A DNA stretch of 64,000 nucleotides from Pseudomonas neustonica (GCF_003797945.1 NZ_RKKU01000002.1:231509-295508), one strand, 5' to 3'; shown: positions 1 through 9,595, counted from the first letter of the stretch. Program-made: numbers and translations. The notes: generated by a model not told the origin, from the sequence alone.

Positions 1-631
1 TGGCACCTTCCTGAATCGCCTCGGCCAGGTCGTCGCTCATCCCCATCGATAGCGTATCCAGCGGCAGCGCTAGCGCTGCCTGAGCCTCACGCAGAGCGGC
101 CAGGGGCGCGCGACGGGCCGCGCTGTCTGCAGCCGGAGCAGGAATGGCCATTAACCCGCGCAGCTTGATGCGCGGCAGCGCAGCAATGGTATTGGCCAGT
201 TCCGGTAGCTCCGCCAGGGAAACGCCGGACTTGCTTTCCTCGCCACTGATATTGACCTGCAAGCAGATATTCAGTGGCGGCATGCTTTCGGGTCGCTGGT
301 CGGACAGGCGCCGGGCAATCTTGAGGCGATCGACACTGTGTACCCAGTCGAAGTGCTCGGCGATGGTTTTCGTCTTGTTTGATTGAATGGGGCCAATGAA
401 GTGCCAGATCAAGGGAAGGTCGGAGAGCGCAGTCATCTTTTCCAGCGCTTCCTGCAGGTAGTTTTCCCCTATATTCTGTACGCCTGCTGCCCAGGCATCG
501 CGGACAGCACTGGCGGGACGGGTTTTGGTCACCGCCATCAGGGTAATGGTATCGGGGTCGCGGTCGGCAACAGCGGCGGCGCGCTGTATGCGTTCACGAA
601 CGTTTGCAATATTCTCTGCTATCGTGGACAT
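1..631 (-). CDS. yggS: YggS-family PLP-binding protein (PLP homeostasis), 3' end outside window
   Basis: Reading the minus strand from the ATG at 631-629 gives a protein beginning MSTIAENIANVRERIQRAAA, with the family motif LMAVTKTRP, whose lysine binds PLP, and then GENYLQEALEK and WHFIGPIQSNK. These are typical of YggS/PLPBP, a single-domain PLP carrier that helps keep PLP and amino-acid pools balanced. The frame stays open to base 1, so the C-terminus is missing. It lies divergent from pilT with about 77 bp between them, the arrangement known from Pseudomonas. Family call is firm. Confidence 0.93.
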   Translation of the reverse strand, partial: MSTIAENIANVRERIQRAAAVADRDPDTITLMAVTKTRPASAVRDAWAAGVQNIGENYLQEALEKMTALSDLPLIWHFIGPIQSNKTKTIAEHFDWVHSVDRLKIARRLSDQRPESMPPLNICLQVNISGEESKSGVSLAELPELANTIAALPRIKLRGLMAIPAPAADSAARRAPLAALREAQAALALPLDTLSMGMSDDLAEAIQEGA

Positions 632-708
632 TACTGACGTTAATACCTTGCCAATCGAATAGACTCTGACAGCATTCTACATGCTTGCAGGTTGTAATGG
701 GGAACCCT

Positions 709-1743
709 ATGGATATTACTGAGCTGTTAGCCTTCAGCGCGAAGCAGGGCGCGTCGGACTTGCACTTGTCGGCAGGATTGCCGCCCATGATTCGTGTGGA
801 TGGCGACGTGCGCCGGATCAACGTTCCGGCCATGGAACACAAGCAAGTGCACGCGCTGATCTACGACATCATGAATGATAAGCAGCGCAAGGACTTTGAA
901 GAGTTCCTCGAAACCGATTTCTCCTTCGAAGTACCTGGCGTAGCTCGCTTTCGGGTTAACGCCTTCAATCAGAATCGCGGTGCTGGCGCCGTGTTCCGAA
1001 CCATTCCCTCCAAGGTCCTCAGTATGGATGACCTCGGGATGGGCGATGTGTTCAAAAAGATTGCCGGCAACCCGCGCGGACTGGTACTGGTAACCGGACC
1101 AACCGGTTCGGGCAAATCCACCAGTCTGGCTGCCATGGTGGACTACGTTAACAGCACCAAGTACGAGCACATCCTGACCATCGAAGACCCCATCGAATTT
1201 GTTCACGAGTCGAAAAAGTGTCTGGTCAACCAGCGTGAGGTTCACCGCGATACCCTGGGCTTTGCCGAAGCGCTTCGCTCGGCACTACGGGAAGATCCCG
1301 ATATCATTCTGGTCGGCGAGATGCGTGACCTTGAAACCATCCGCCTGGCACTGACAGCGGCCGAAACCGGTCACCTGGTCTTCGGTACTCTGCACACCAC
1401 CTCTGCGGCCAAGACTATTGACCGTATTGTCGATGTGTTCCCCGGCGAAGAAAAATCCATGGTGCGCTCGATGTTGTCCGAGTCGCTGCAAGCCGTTATA
1501 TCGCAAACGCTGCTGAAGAAAATAGGCGGCGGGCGCGTAGCTGCACACGAAATCATGATTGGCACGCCGGCGATTCGTAACCTGATTCGCGAAGACAAGA
1601 TCGCGCAGATGTACTCGGCGATTCAGACCGGCGGCAACATCGGCATGCAGACCCTCGATATGTGTTTGAAGACCCTGGTTTCCAAGGGTTTGATTACCAA
1701 GGACAGCGCGCGCGAGAAAGCCAAGGCCGTGGACAGCTTCTAA
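709..1743 (+). CDS. pilT: Type IV pilus retraction ATPase PilT
   Basis: A 344-residue AAA+-like secretion ATPase that powers pilus depolymerisation for twitching at the inner-membrane base of the pilus. The product starts MDITELLAFSAKQGASDLHL at the ATG at 709; an upstream in-frame start would add eight unconserved residues. Visible are Walker A (GPTGSGKS), the Asp box (TIEDPIEFVH), Walker B (DIILVGEMRD), the His box (TGHLVFGTLHT) and the AIRNLIRE element near the C-terminus known from PilT. Length equals the usual Pseudomonas PilT. pilU follows 62 bp downstream. Confidence 0.97.
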   Translation: MDITELLAFSAKQGASDLHLSAGLPPMIRVDGDVRRINVPAMEHKQVHALIYDIMNDKQRKDFEEFLETDFSFEVPGVARFRVNAFNQNRGAGAVFRTIPSKVLSMDDLGMGDVFKKIAGNPRGLVLVTGPTGSGKSTSLAAMVDYVNSTKYEHILTIEDPIEFVHESKKCLVNQREVHRDTLGFAEALRSALREDPDIILVGEMRDLETIRLALTAAETGHLVFGTLHTTSAAKTIDRIVDVFPGEEKSMVRSMLSESLQAVISQTLLKKIGGGRVAAHEIMIGTPAIRNLIREDKIAQMYSAIQTGGNIGMQTLDMCLKTLVSKGLITKDSAREKAKAVDSF

Positions 1744-1805
1744 ACAGACTGGCATTTTTGGGTGGGCGCCGAGTGGCCTGCCGTGAAGGATAAAAGAGGC
1801 ATAGC

Positions 1806-2960
1806 ATGGAGTTTGAAAAGCTGTTGCGGCTGATGGTTGATAAGGGTGCGTCTGACCTTTTCATCACGGCCGGTGTTGCACCCAGCATGAAGGTGAATGG
1901 CAAAATTCTGCCGGTGACGAAAACCCCCTTGTCGCCAGAACAGACCCGCGAAACGGTCCTTGGTGTGATGACCGAGTCACAGCGCCGCGAATTTGCCGAG
2001 AAGCGTGAGTGTAATTTCGCCATCAGCGCGCGTGGTATTGGTCGCTTCCGGGTCAGCGCGTTTTATCAGCGCAACCTGGTGGGCATGGTGCTGCGTCGCA
2101 TCGAGATCAATATCCCGACGATGGAAGATCTGCGCCTGCCTGAGGTGCTCAAGCAGCTGGCGATGACCAAGCGTGGGTTGGTTATGTTTGTCGGGGCGAC
2201 CGGTACGGGTAAGTCGACCTCACTGGCGTCCATGATTGGTTATCGCAACAAAAATTCCAGCGGTCACATCATTTCGATCGAAGACCCTATCGAATTTATT
2301 CACCAGCACCAAAACTGCATTGTTACCCAGCGTGAAGTGGGTATCGATACCGACTCTTTTGAAATTGCCCTGAAGAATACCTTGCGGCAGGCGCCGGACG
2401 TGATTCTGATTGGCGAGGTGCGCTCCAAGGAAACCATGGAGCATGCCGTGGCCTTTGCCGAAACCGGTCACCTGTGTTTGGCGACACTGCATGCCAACAA
2501 CGCTAACCAGGCGCTGGATCGCATCATTCACTTCTTCCCTACCGAGTTGCATCAGCAGGTATGGATGGACTTATCGCTTAACCTCAAGGCTATTGTTGCC
2601 CAGCAGCTGATTCCGACTCCGGACGGCAAGGGGCGCCGAGCGGCTATTGAAGTGCTGTTGAATACGCCGCTGGCAGCGGATCTGATTCGCAAGGGCGAAG
2701 TACATGAGCTCAAGCCGCTCATGGCGCGTTCCACCGAGGCGGGTATGCAAACCTTCGATCAGGCGCTTTACAAGCTCTATAGCCAGGGCGAGATCACCTA
2801 TGAAGATGCATTGCTGCACGCCGACTCGGCTAACGATCTGCGTTTGATGATCAAGCTCGGCTCTGAAACCGATGGCAAGCATCTCATGGGCGATGATAGC
2901 GGCGGTTTCGCGTTAGAAGACGAAGACGAGAACGCGCCCCACATGCCGACACGGCGTTAG
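1806..2960 (+). CDS. pilU: PilT-dependent retraction ATPase PilU
   Basis: A 384-residue paralogue of PilT that assists pilus retraction. Walker A (GATGTGKS), Asp box (SIEDPIEFIH), Walker B (DVILIGEVRS) and His box (TGHLCLATLHANN) are all present. The C-terminal extension ends in an acidic tail (ALEDEDENAP) absent from PilT and usual for PilU. It probably shares the pilT transcript. Its last four bases overlap the 3' end of the convergent siaD gene (a shared TTAG), so there is no room for a terminator between the two genes. Confidence 0.95.
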   Translation: MEFEKLLRLMVDKGASDLFITAGVAPSMKVNGKILPVTKTPLSPEQTRETVLGVMTESQRREFAEKRECNFAISARGIGRFRVSAFYQRNLVGMVLRRIEINIPTMEDLRLPEVLKQLAMTKRGLVMFVGATGTGKSTSLASMIGYRNKNSSGHIISIEDPIEFIHQHQNCIVTQREVGIDTDSFEIALKNTLRQAPDVILIGEVRSKETMEHAVAFAETGHLCLATLHANNANQALDRIIHFFPTELHQQVWMDLSLNLKAIVAQQLIPTPDGKGRRAAIEVLLNTPLAADLIRKGEVHELKPLMARSTEAGMQTFDQALYKLYSQGEITYEDALLHADSANDLRLMIKLGSETDGKHLMGDDSGGFALEDEDENAPHMPTRR

Positions 2961-3760
2961 TCGGTAAGCGATGTGCGGGCGGTGCTCAGTTGGTTCCGTC
3001 CGCCGCGCTTGGCGACAAGCAAGGCGTGATCTGCCTGGTTGATCGTTTCGGAATAGCTTTCACCTGGCTGATGCTCGGCAATGCCCGCGCTGATGGTGAT
3101 GCTGACTGAGTCAGTTTGCGCGCGGATGGCCAGGCGCTGTATCGCACCGCGTACCCGTTCCAGAACCTGCGCTGCTGCATCGGCCCTGGTTTCCGGCATT
3201 AAAATCAAAAACTCCTCACCGCCCCAACGGCCGCATAGGTCCTGTTCGCGTATTTCGGCGTCAAGCACCCGGGCGATTTCGGTCAGTGCACTGTCGCCGA
3301 GTTCATGGCCGTATTGGTCATTGATGCTCTTGAAGTGGTCGACATCCAGCATGGCGATACTGAAGGGGCGCTGATAGCGAATAAATCGTTCGGTCTCTTT
3401 TTTCAGGCGCTCAACCAGCAGGCGACGATTGGCCAGTCCGGTCAGGGAGTCATGGGTCGACGCTTCGCGCAATGCTTCATTCAGATCGCGCATCATGTTC
3501 TGGTAGCGATCGGATATACGCGCCACTTTTTCCAGCTGGCGTAGTTGCTTGTTCAAGCGTTCGGTCAGCGACTGCTCCTGCAGTTTAGCCATGCTCTGAT
3601 AGGCATCGGATATGTGGCTGATCCGGTCAATGCGCCGCGCCAGGTCCTGATGGTTGGCCCACAGTGAGCCGAGTGGCTCGCGCAATGGATTGTCCTGTTG
3701 CGTCGGGTCATCCAGCAACTCGGTGATACGCGCTTCAAGGCTCTGGTTGAGCTGTTTCAT
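2957..3760 (-). CDS. siaD: SiaD-type diguanylate cyclase (GGEEF)
   Basis: A 267-residue soluble protein: an N-terminal helical or coiled-coil half (about 1-95), then a GGDEF domain (about 100-265). The active site is GGEEF (180-184), preceded five residues earlier by an RxxD product-inhibition motif (REQD, 171-174). It should therefore make cyclic-di-GMP and be feedback-controlled. In Pseudomonas aeruginosa SiaD is activated by unphosphorylated SiaC, and the same four-gene order is seen here, siaC ending 8 bp upstream. No signal peptide or membrane segment. Assignment rests on domain and gene order. Confidence 0.9.
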   Translation of the reverse strand: MKQLNQSLEARITELLDDPTQQDNPLREPLGSLWANHQDLARRIDRISHISDAYQSMAKLQEQSLTERLNKQLRQLEKVARISDRYQNMMRDLNEALREASTHDSLTGLANRRLLVERLKKETERFIRYQRPFSIAMLDVDHFKSINDQYGHELGDSALTEIARVLDAEIREQDLCGRWGGEEFLILMPETRADAAAQVLERVRGAIQRLAIRAQTDSVSITISAGIAEHQPGESYSETINQADHALLVAKRGGRNQLSTARTSLTD

Positions 3761-3768
3761 TTTGGACT

Positions 3769-4146
3769 CTAGGCTTGACTGACAATATCGAATGGGAAGG
3801 TACAGTCTTCCTTGAACTCTTCGGCTAGCTCGGCAACCCGCTCATTCTGTGGGTCGTAGTACCAGGATACCTGAACCGGCTTGGCATCCTGATGGGCCGC
3901 CTCCAGCAAATCAAAAATATCCATCATGGCTTTCACGCTGCTGGTATTGAGGTACAGCAAGCGCAGTTCCAGTGTCAGTTCTGACTGGTTCTGCTCCAGA
4001 TAGCTCTCGATCCAGTTAAAGACTTGCTGGAACATATCGAAAGAGTTTTCCGGGTAGGAATCACCCGCCATGTAAAGCTTGCCGTTGGCCCAGTCACTGC
4101 GGATTTCAGGTGTTGACTGAGAGCTTGGGATAGAAAAATCGGTCAT
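3769..4146 (-). CDS. siaC: SiaC-type phosphorylatable switch protein (DUF1987)
   Basis: A 125-residue single-domain protein of the SiaC/DUF1987 family, with a STAS-like fold. Thr68 lies in LLYLNTSS, the position known to be phosphorylated by SiaB and dephosphorylated by SiaA in P. aeruginosa. The unphosphorylated form binds and activates the diguanylate cyclase SiaD. It starts 21 bp after siaB and ends 8 bp before siaD, consistent with one transcript. The conserved threonine at the same number makes the call strong. Confidence 0.92.
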   Translation of the reverse strand: MTDFSIPSSQSTPEIRSDWANGKLYMAGDSYPENSFDMFQQVFNWIESYLEQNQSELTLELRLLYLNTSSVKAMMDIFDLLEAAHQDAKPVQVSWYYDPQNERVAELAEEFKEDCTFPFDIVSQA

Positions 4147-4167
4147 ATTCTTAAACTCGTTACTTGA

Positions 4168-4710
4168 TCAGATAACAGCGCGCAGGCTGAAAAAGCCGCG
4201 TCCACTGGCCAGTGGTTGCAAGGAGGCCTGCAGTGGCTCGCTGGACTTTCTCGCTATATCGATAAGGCCAAGGCCGGCACCTGAGGGGCGCACTTCATCA
4301 CGCGGGCGGCGCAGTTGTTCCTTGTAAGCGGCCTTCAGCTCAACCTTGTCGAGCTCTGCCAGGCCTGCAACGGCTTGCTGCAGCCGTTCACCATCGGTCA
4401 TTTCAATCAGATTTCCGGCAGAAACCACATAGCGGCCGTCCTGGTTGCGTGAAACCACAACGGTAGCGCCAGCTTCCTGCTCACTCCACTGCCGTTCGCG
4501 AGCGTAGTGACTGATGTTCTGGGTCATTTCAATGTAGACCGCAAACACGTCCATTGCCGCACTGGGATGGGCGTGATCCGCGGAAAGATAATTGCGCAGC
4601 GCGTTACCGATTTCTTCGATCAGGCTGCGTGAAATGGGACCGTTGAAGCACAGCATGATCTGCTGACTATTGAAGCGCTCACGCATGGCAAAAAGATCAA
4701 TATCTTCCAT
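4168..4710 (-). CDS. siaB: SiaB-type protein kinase (SiaC kinase)
   Basis: A 180-residue protein (MEDIDLFAMRERF...) of the SiaB family, the kinase that phosphorylates SiaC. A glycine-rich GAGLGLIDIARKS segment near the C-terminus resembles the ATP-lid region of GHKL kinases, and YIEMTQNISHYARER resembles an N-box helix. The ATG at 4710 is chosen because AAAGGAG lies 5 bases upstream; an in-frame start at 4758 has no such site. Sits between siaA (40 bp gap) and siaC. Function inferred from the P. aeruginosa SiaABCD system. Confidence 0.88.
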   Translation of the reverse strand: MEDIDLFAMRERFNSQQIMLCFNGPISRSLIEEIGNALRNYLSADHAHPSAAMDVFAVYIEMTQNISHYARERQWSEQEAGATVVVSRNQDGRYVVSAGNLIEMTDGERLQQAVAGLAELDKVELKAAYKEQLRRPRDEVRPSGAGLGLIDIARKSSEPLQASLQPLASGRGFFSLRAVI

Positions 4711-4750
4711 TACAGCTCCTTTGCGTTTGTGTATTTGTATTTCGCTCGGC

Positions 4751-6745
4751 TCAGTCAAATCGGAAGCAGAGCATGGTTATGTCGTCACGCTGCGGATAGT
4801 CGCCCTGATAGGCCGCCAGTGTATCGCTGAAAGCCGCGCTTTGCTGCTGCAGCGGCAATTTGGCATGTTGGCATAGCATCTCGGCAAAACGGCTGTTGCC
4901 AAACCCAAACCCCTGCTCGCCACCAGCCTGATCCAGAAAGCCGTCAGTGCAGAGATAGAAAGTACGCTCGGCGTCCAGTGCTACCTCGGTATTGCGGTAG
5001 TCGCCAATGCGTTTGTCGACCAGTGCGCGTTTAGCGCCAGCAACGTGTTCTACGCTACGACCATCGCTATAATAAAGTGCCATTTTGGCACCGGAAAATA
5101 CCACTCGACGCTGGCTCAAGTCGACAAAGGCGAGCCCCACATCCATGTTGGTAGCAATCGATTTGTATTCAGCCGAATCGCTCAGCATATTGCGCACTAT
5201 CTGATCGGTACGCTCCAGTATCGCGGCCGGATTAGCCATGCCGCAGTCGTTGATGGCTTGATCCAGTGCAGCATGCGCGAGCATGGTCATCAGTGCGCCG
5301 GGGACGCCATGGCCGGCGCAGTCAACCACGCCAAACAGGCACTGCTGATTGTCGCTGCGGAATACATAGAAGTCGCCACCCACGACATCCCTCGGCCGCC
5401 ATAGCACTGTGTGATGTTGACCGAGCTCATTCACCAGATCGCGGCTGGGTAGAATCGAACGTTGAATAAGACTGGCGTAGTCGATCGAGTCTTCAATTTT
5501 CTTGCGCGCAGCATGCATGCTCTGGTTGAGCTCCTCCAGGTCGCGGGTGCGTTCCTGAACGCGCTCTTCCAGCTCATGCGTATGGCTACGTACTTTCTTG
5601 GCCATGGTGTCAAAGGCGTCGCTTAGTTCGCCAATTTCATCATTGCGTGTGCGTGGCATGGCCACATCGTAGCGTCCAGCCGCGATCGCCTGCGCGCTTA
5701 AACGGAGTTGGCGTAGCGGGCTCAGCAATAGTCGCTCAATTGCAAAGGCAAACAGCAGAATCAGCATGATCAGTAGGGCACCCAGGCCGATCAGAACAGG
5801 GGTAAGCCAAGTGCGGTCAATGACCTGGGCGCTGTTAAGATCGACGGCGTTGGCGACAAACCAATTGAGCTCAGGGATATAGCTTAGCGCGAGGAGCTGG
5901 GCGTTGCCGTCGAGTGTAATCGGCTGAATACGCACATCATCCGGGTTGGCCTTCACGGCTTGCATGGCCTGGATGACCATCTGTTTTTCGCTTTCGCTAC
6001 CAAGCATGTCGAGCAGGTTGCTACCCGCTCTGGCATCCGCATTGGCGCCTGAGTTGAGGGCAATCAGGTTGCTATTCTGATGCGCCTGGATGGCACCATC
6101 TGCGTCGAGGATCATGGGTGTGACACCCTGCTCGTCACTAGCGATGAAGTCGCGAATAAAGCTGGAAAGATCCAGTCCGGAACCCGCCAGGGCGAGCACC
6201 TCGCCGCTATCGTCCTTGACCACCATGTTGAGCCATACCTTGGTGGTATTCAGTTCTGGATTAGAGTCGACATTGATATTGAAATTATCGGTGTCGCGCA
6301 GGGTGGAAAAGAACCAGCTGTCTGCTGCTGTCTCTCGGTTCAGCGTGTAGTGCGGCTGCATGCTGACGGGTTCTTCGTTGCCGTTGAAGTAATACTCAAG
6401 GCTACTGAGCATGACGATGAAGTAGGCATGATCACGAAAATCCTGGCGATAGCGCTCGGCTTCGCGGAAAAACAGATCCTTCTTGGCGGCGTCTTGCGGG
6501 TCTTTCAGCCACTGCAGCGTGACTTCAGAATTGGCTAGCCGAAGTGACAGCGCTAGTTCACGGCTGATGGGGGTACGAATTTTTTCTCGGCTGAGCAGCG
6601 TTGCGTTGCGCGCATAAGCTTCACCGAAGTGCTCGTGAATACTGCTCAGCAATGACCAGCCGATCAGGCCAGCGGGCAGTAACGCCAGCATTCCAGCCAG
6701 CAGCAGGGCAAGCAGGGATTTACCGCGTAAGCCAAAGGCAGCCAT
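4751..6745 (-). CDS. siaA: SiaA-type membrane sensor PP2C phosphatase
   Basis: A 664-residue membrane protein. A first transmembrane helix (about 12-32) and a second (about 315-337) bracket a periplasmic Cache-like sensor. HAMP (about 338-390) and a coiled coil follow, then a PPM/PP2C-type phosphatase with metal-binding motifs (VVGGDFYVF, GVVDCAGHGVPGALM, FYLCTDGFLDQAGG). In P. aeruginosa SiaA dephosphorylates SiaC so that SiaD makes c-di-GMP and cells aggregate. First gene of the four-gene cassette; pyrC' lies 59 bp upstream on the same strand. Confidence 0.92.
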   Translation of the reverse strand: MAAFGLRGKSLLALLLAGMLALLPAGLIGWSLLSSIHEHFGEAYARNATLLSREKIRTPISRELALSLRLANSEVTLQWLKDPQDAAKKDLFFREAERYRQDFRDHAYFIVMLSSLEYYFNGNEEPVSMQPHYTLNRETAADSWFFSTLRDTDNFNINVDSNPELNTTKVWLNMVVKDDSGEVLALAGSGLDLSSFIRDFIASDEQGVTPMILDADGAIQAHQNSNLIALNSGANADARAGSNLLDMLGSESEKQMVIQAMQAVKANPDDVRIQPITLDGNAQLLALSYIPELNWFVANAVDLNSAQVIDRTWLTPVLIGLGALLIMLILLFAFAIERLLLSPLRQLRLSAQAIAAGRYDVAMPRTRNDEIGELSDAFDTMAKKVRSHTHELEERVQERTRDLEELNQSMHAARKKIEDSIDYASLIQRSILPSRDLVNELGQHHTVLWRPRDVVGGDFYVFRSDNQQCLFGVVDCAGHGVPGALMTMLAHAALDQAINDCGMANPAAILERTDQIVRNMLSDSAEYKSIATNMDVGLAFVDLSQRRVVFSGAKMALYYSDGRSVEHVAGAKRALVDKRIGDYRNTEVALDAERTFYLCTDGFLDQAGGEQGFGFGNSRFAEMLCQHAKLPLQQQSAAFSDTLAAYQGDYPQRDDITMLCFRFD

Positions 6746-6773
6746 ACCTACATCCTTTTCATGGTCAAGTGAC

Positions 6774-6791
6774 GTCGGGCATAAGCCCGAC
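6774..6791 (-). terminator. Perfect 7-bp hairpin between pyrC' and siaA
   Basis: GTCGGGC and GCCCGAC pair around a four-base loop in the 59-bp gap. There is no T-run on the transcribed side, so it may only partly terminate the pyr transcript or protect RNA ends rather than stop transcription fully. Confidence 0.4.
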
Positions 6792-6804
6792 TAAGGGGGC
6801 GTGA

Positions 6805-8079
6805 TCAGTTGGCTTGGTACACCAATTTTCCGTTGCACAGGGTATGGGTGACAGCGGCTGGCGCGCCTTGGCCGATGAAGGGGCAATTGGCGCCGCGTGA
6901 CAGCCAGTTGCGGCCGATTTCGCAAGCCTTCGCTGGATCAAATAGCGTCAGATCAGCAGCGCCGCCCAGCGTTAGCTGTCCAGCCTGCAGATTGAGTGCT
7001 GCAGCTGGGCCAGTGGTCAGGCGGGACAGCAAGGCCGGCAGCTCCAGCAGGCCATCGGCAACCAGCGTCAGTGCCAGCGGCAGGAGAATCTCGACGCTAC
7101 TGATGCCGGGCGCCGAGGCCGCGAATGGCACGCGCTTAACCTCTGGCTCGTGTGGTCGGTGATGGGACGCGATAGCTTGTACTACGCCGCTCTGCACTGC
7201 TTCACGCAGCGCTCTGCGGTCTGCAGCGGAGCGCAGTGGTGGCATAACGTGCAGCAGGCTGGAGAATCCGTTGAGGTCCTCATCACAGAGCAGCAGTTGG
7301 TAGGCGGCGACATCGGCAGTGACAGGCAAGCCTCGCGCCTGGGCGGTTGCCAGCATGTCTACTGCGCGGGCGCTGGTGAGCCCGCTGAAATGCGCGCGTA
7401 CGCCGGTTTGCTCGATCAGCAAAAGGTCACGGGCGAGCGCTACAGTTTCCGCGCTTTCCGGAATGCCGATCAGCCCTAGTCTGGACGCGGTCGGCCCTTC
7501 GTGAGCCATGCCGCCCTCGGCTAGCGAAGGGTCGAGCGGGGTAAAGATGATGGGTACATCAAAGGTCGCGGCATACTCCAGCGCACGACGCAGAATACGA
7601 TTACTGCCCATTGGATTCAGGCCTTGAGTAAAGGCCACGCAGCCAGCATCACGCAGGGCTACCAGCTCGCTCAGGTGTTCACCCTCAAGGTTTCGGGTCA
7701 ACGCCCCTATCGGCAGTACGCGGGCATGGCCGGATGCCTGGCTGCGGTCGAGGATCAGCTCGGCCACGGCTGAAGTGTCCAGTACCGGGCGGCTGTCGGG
7801 CGGGCAGCACAGACTGGTAACGCCGCCAGCTGCCGCTGCGCGGGTTTCACTGTCGATGCTGCCCTTGCGGCTATAACCCGGCTCGCGCAGGCTGACGTTG
7901 AGGTCAACCAGTCCGGGGCTGGCGATCAGCCCACGCGCGTCGATTACCTGATTGGCGGTAAACCCTTCGGGTGCAGCGCCAATGGCTTGGATGTGGCCAG
8001 CGGCGATATGCAGATCGGTAATTTGGTCAAAATGGCTCGCAGGGTCGATTACCCGCGCGCCTTCAATGGTCAGTCGCAT
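6805..8079 (-). CDS. pyrC': Non-catalytic dihydroorotase-like protein PyrC'
   Basis: A 424-residue amidohydrolase-fold protein of the dihydroorotase family. The metal-binding His-x-His after strand one, expected as DLHVHLREPG, reads DLNVSLREPG here (Asn61 and Ser63), so zinc binding and catalysis are very likely lost. In Pseudomonas such a PyrC' partner is needed structurally to build the active aspartate transcarbamoylase dodecamer with PyrB. It starts 3 bp after the pyrB stop, fitting that role. A catalytic dihydroorotase should be encoded elsewhere. Confidence 0.9.
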   Translation of the reverse strand: MRLTIEGARVIDPASHFDQITDLHIAAGHIQAIGAAPEGFTANQVIDARGLIASPGLVDLNVSLREPGYSRKGSIDSETRAAAAGGVTSLCCPPDSRPVLDTSAVAELILDRSQASGHARVLPIGALTRNLEGEHLSELVALRDAGCVAFTQGLNPMGSNRILRRALEYAATFDVPIIFTPLDPSLAEGGMAHEGPTASRLGLIGIPESAETVALARDLLLIEQTGVRAHFSGLTSARAVDMLATAQARGLPVTADVAAYQLLLCDEDLNGFSSLLHVMPPLRSAADRRALREAVQSGVVQAIASHHRPHEPEVKRVPFAASAPGISSVEILLPLALTLVADGLLELPALLSRLTTGPAAALNLQAGQLTLGGAADLTLFDPAKACEIGRNWLSRGANCPFIGQGAPAAVTHTLCNGKLVYQAN

Positions 8080-8082
8080 GAT

Positions 8083-9078
8083 TCAGTTCGCTTCCTGGGT
8101 GTGCTGGCGCTGGGAGGTTTGTCCGGTCATGGCCATCGACATCACGGCCATGCGCACAGCGATGCCATAGGTAACCTGCTTGAGGATCACGGACTGCGGG
8201 CCATCGGCGACCTCCGACTCGATTTCGACACCGCGATTAATCGGGCCAGGGTGCATGACAAGTGCATCGGGCTTGGCCAGTGCCAGTGTTTCGCGGGTCA
8301 GACCGTAGAGACGATAAAACTCGCCTTCGCTGGGCAGCAGGCCGCTTTGCATGCGCTCGCGTTGTAGTCGCAGCATGATAACGACGTCTACGTCACGCAG
8401 GCCGACGCGCAGATCGTTGAAAACGCGCACGCCGTATTGCTCGATACCGTCAGGCAGCAGGGTGCGCGGGGCAATGACGCGAATGTCCGGGCAGCCGAGG
8501 GTTTTCAGCGCCTGCATATTGGAGCGGGCGACTCGCGAATGCAGGATATCGCCGACGATGGCAACCGATAGCTTTTCGAAGTCGCCGCGATGACGGCGGA
8601 TCGTCAGCATGTCGAGCATCGCCTGGGTGGGATGGGCATGGTTGCCATCGCCCGCATTGATGACGGCAACATCCGGACAAACGTGTTCGGCAATGAAGTG
8701 CGCCGCACCGGAATCACCATGGCGCACAACAAACATGTCGGCGGCCATGGCCTCCAGATTCTGCAGCGTGTCGTACAGTGTTTCGCCCTTGCTGGTGGAC
8801 GAGGTCGAGATGTTCAGGTTGAGCACGTCCGCCGATAGGCGCTTGGCGGCAAGTTCAAAGGTGGTACGAGTGCGGGTAGAGTTCTCGAAAAAGACGTTGC
8901 ACACGGTCTTGCCGCGCAGCAATGGGACCTTTTTTACTGCGCGCTCGCCCACTTCAAGGAAGGAGTCGGCAGTATCCAGGAGCTCTGTCAGCAGCTCGCG
9001 GGAGAGACCTTCAATAGTAAGAAAGTGGCGCAGTTGGCCCTGGTGGTTCAGTTGCAGGTGTTGCGGCATCTGGGTCAT
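8083..9078 (-). CDS. pyrB: Aspartate carbamoyltransferase catalytic chain
   Basis: A 331-residue enzyme that condenses carbamoyl phosphate with aspartate, the committed step of pyrimidine synthesis. The carbamoyl-phosphate loop [19 protein letters not shown] and the [11 protein letters not shown] segment near the C-terminus are clear. The N-terminus extends beyond the E. coli start, as usual for Pseudomonas PyrB, which carries regulatory nucleotide binding there. Sandwiched between pyrR and pyrC' with gaps of 7 and 3 bp, so co-transcribed. Confidence 0.96.
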   Translation of the reverse strand: MTQMPQHLQLNHQGQLRHFLTIEGLSRELLTELLDTADSFLEVGERAVKKVPLLRGKTVCNVFFENSTRTRTTFELAAKRLSADVLNLNISTSSTSKGETLYDTLQNLEAMAADMFVVRHGDSGAAHFIAEHVCPDVAVINAGDGNHAHPTQAMLDMLTIRRHRGDFEKLSVAIVGDILHSRVARSNMQALKTLGCPDIRVIAPRTLLPDGIEQYGVRVFNDLRVGLRDVDVVIMLRLQRERMQSGLLPSEGEFYRLYGLTRETLALAKPDALVMHPGPINRGVEIESEVADGPQSVILKQVTYGIAVRMAVMSMAMTGQTSQRQHTQEAN

Positions 9079-9085
9079 GGCTGTC

Positions 9086-9595
9086 TCAGTGGGTAGCGGC
9101 GTTCAGGGTGAGCTGCAGTGGGCTGGGGCCGGTCAGCTTTACCCGCTGGCCAGCGGGTAGGGCGAGGCTGGCGCCGAGGATGTCGGCACGCACCGGCAAT
9201 TGTCGCGCTTCGATATCCAGCAGGGTGACCAGGGTCACGGAAGCAGGGCGGCCGTAGTCGAATAGTTCGTTCAGCGCGGCGCGAATGGTGCGCCCGGTCA
9301 TGAGCACGTCGTCTACCAGAATCAGGTGGCGACCATCTACGGTGAAAGGCAGCTCTGAAGGGCGCACCCGCTGTGGCAGGCCATGTTGTTCAAAGTCATC
9401 ACGATAAAAGGCGATATCGAGAGTACCCATGGGTGCATTGGGGGCGACTTGCTGATGCAGAGCCTCGGCGATCCAGACGCCGCCGGTGTGTATACCTACG
9501 AAGGCCGGGTCATCAATCTGCCGTTCTTGCAGATAGCGGCTCAACTGGTCTGCCATCTGCTGCAGTAACGGGCCGACCTCGGGTAGTGCGCTCAT
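9086..9595 (-). CDS. pyrR: PyrR bifunctional pyrimidine regulator / uracil phosphoribosyltransferase
   Basis: A 169-residue phosphoribosyltransferase-fold protein with the PRPP-binding motif [18 protein letters not shown] and [11 protein letters not shown] near the N-terminus. The family either regulates pyr genes or salvages uracil; in Pseudomonas a regulatory role on pyrB is described. Its start overlaps the ruvX stop by 4 bp. I see no Gram-positive-type PyrR attenuator before pyrB. Confidence 0.92.
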   Translation of the reverse strand: MSALPEVGPLLQQMADQLSRYLQERQIDDPAFVGIHTGGVWIAEALHQQVAPNAPMGTLDIAFYRDDFEQHGLPQRVRPSELPFTVDGRHLILVDDVLMTGRTIRAALNELFDYGRPASVTLVTLLDIEARQLPVRADILGASLALPAGQRVKLTGPSPLQLTLNAATH

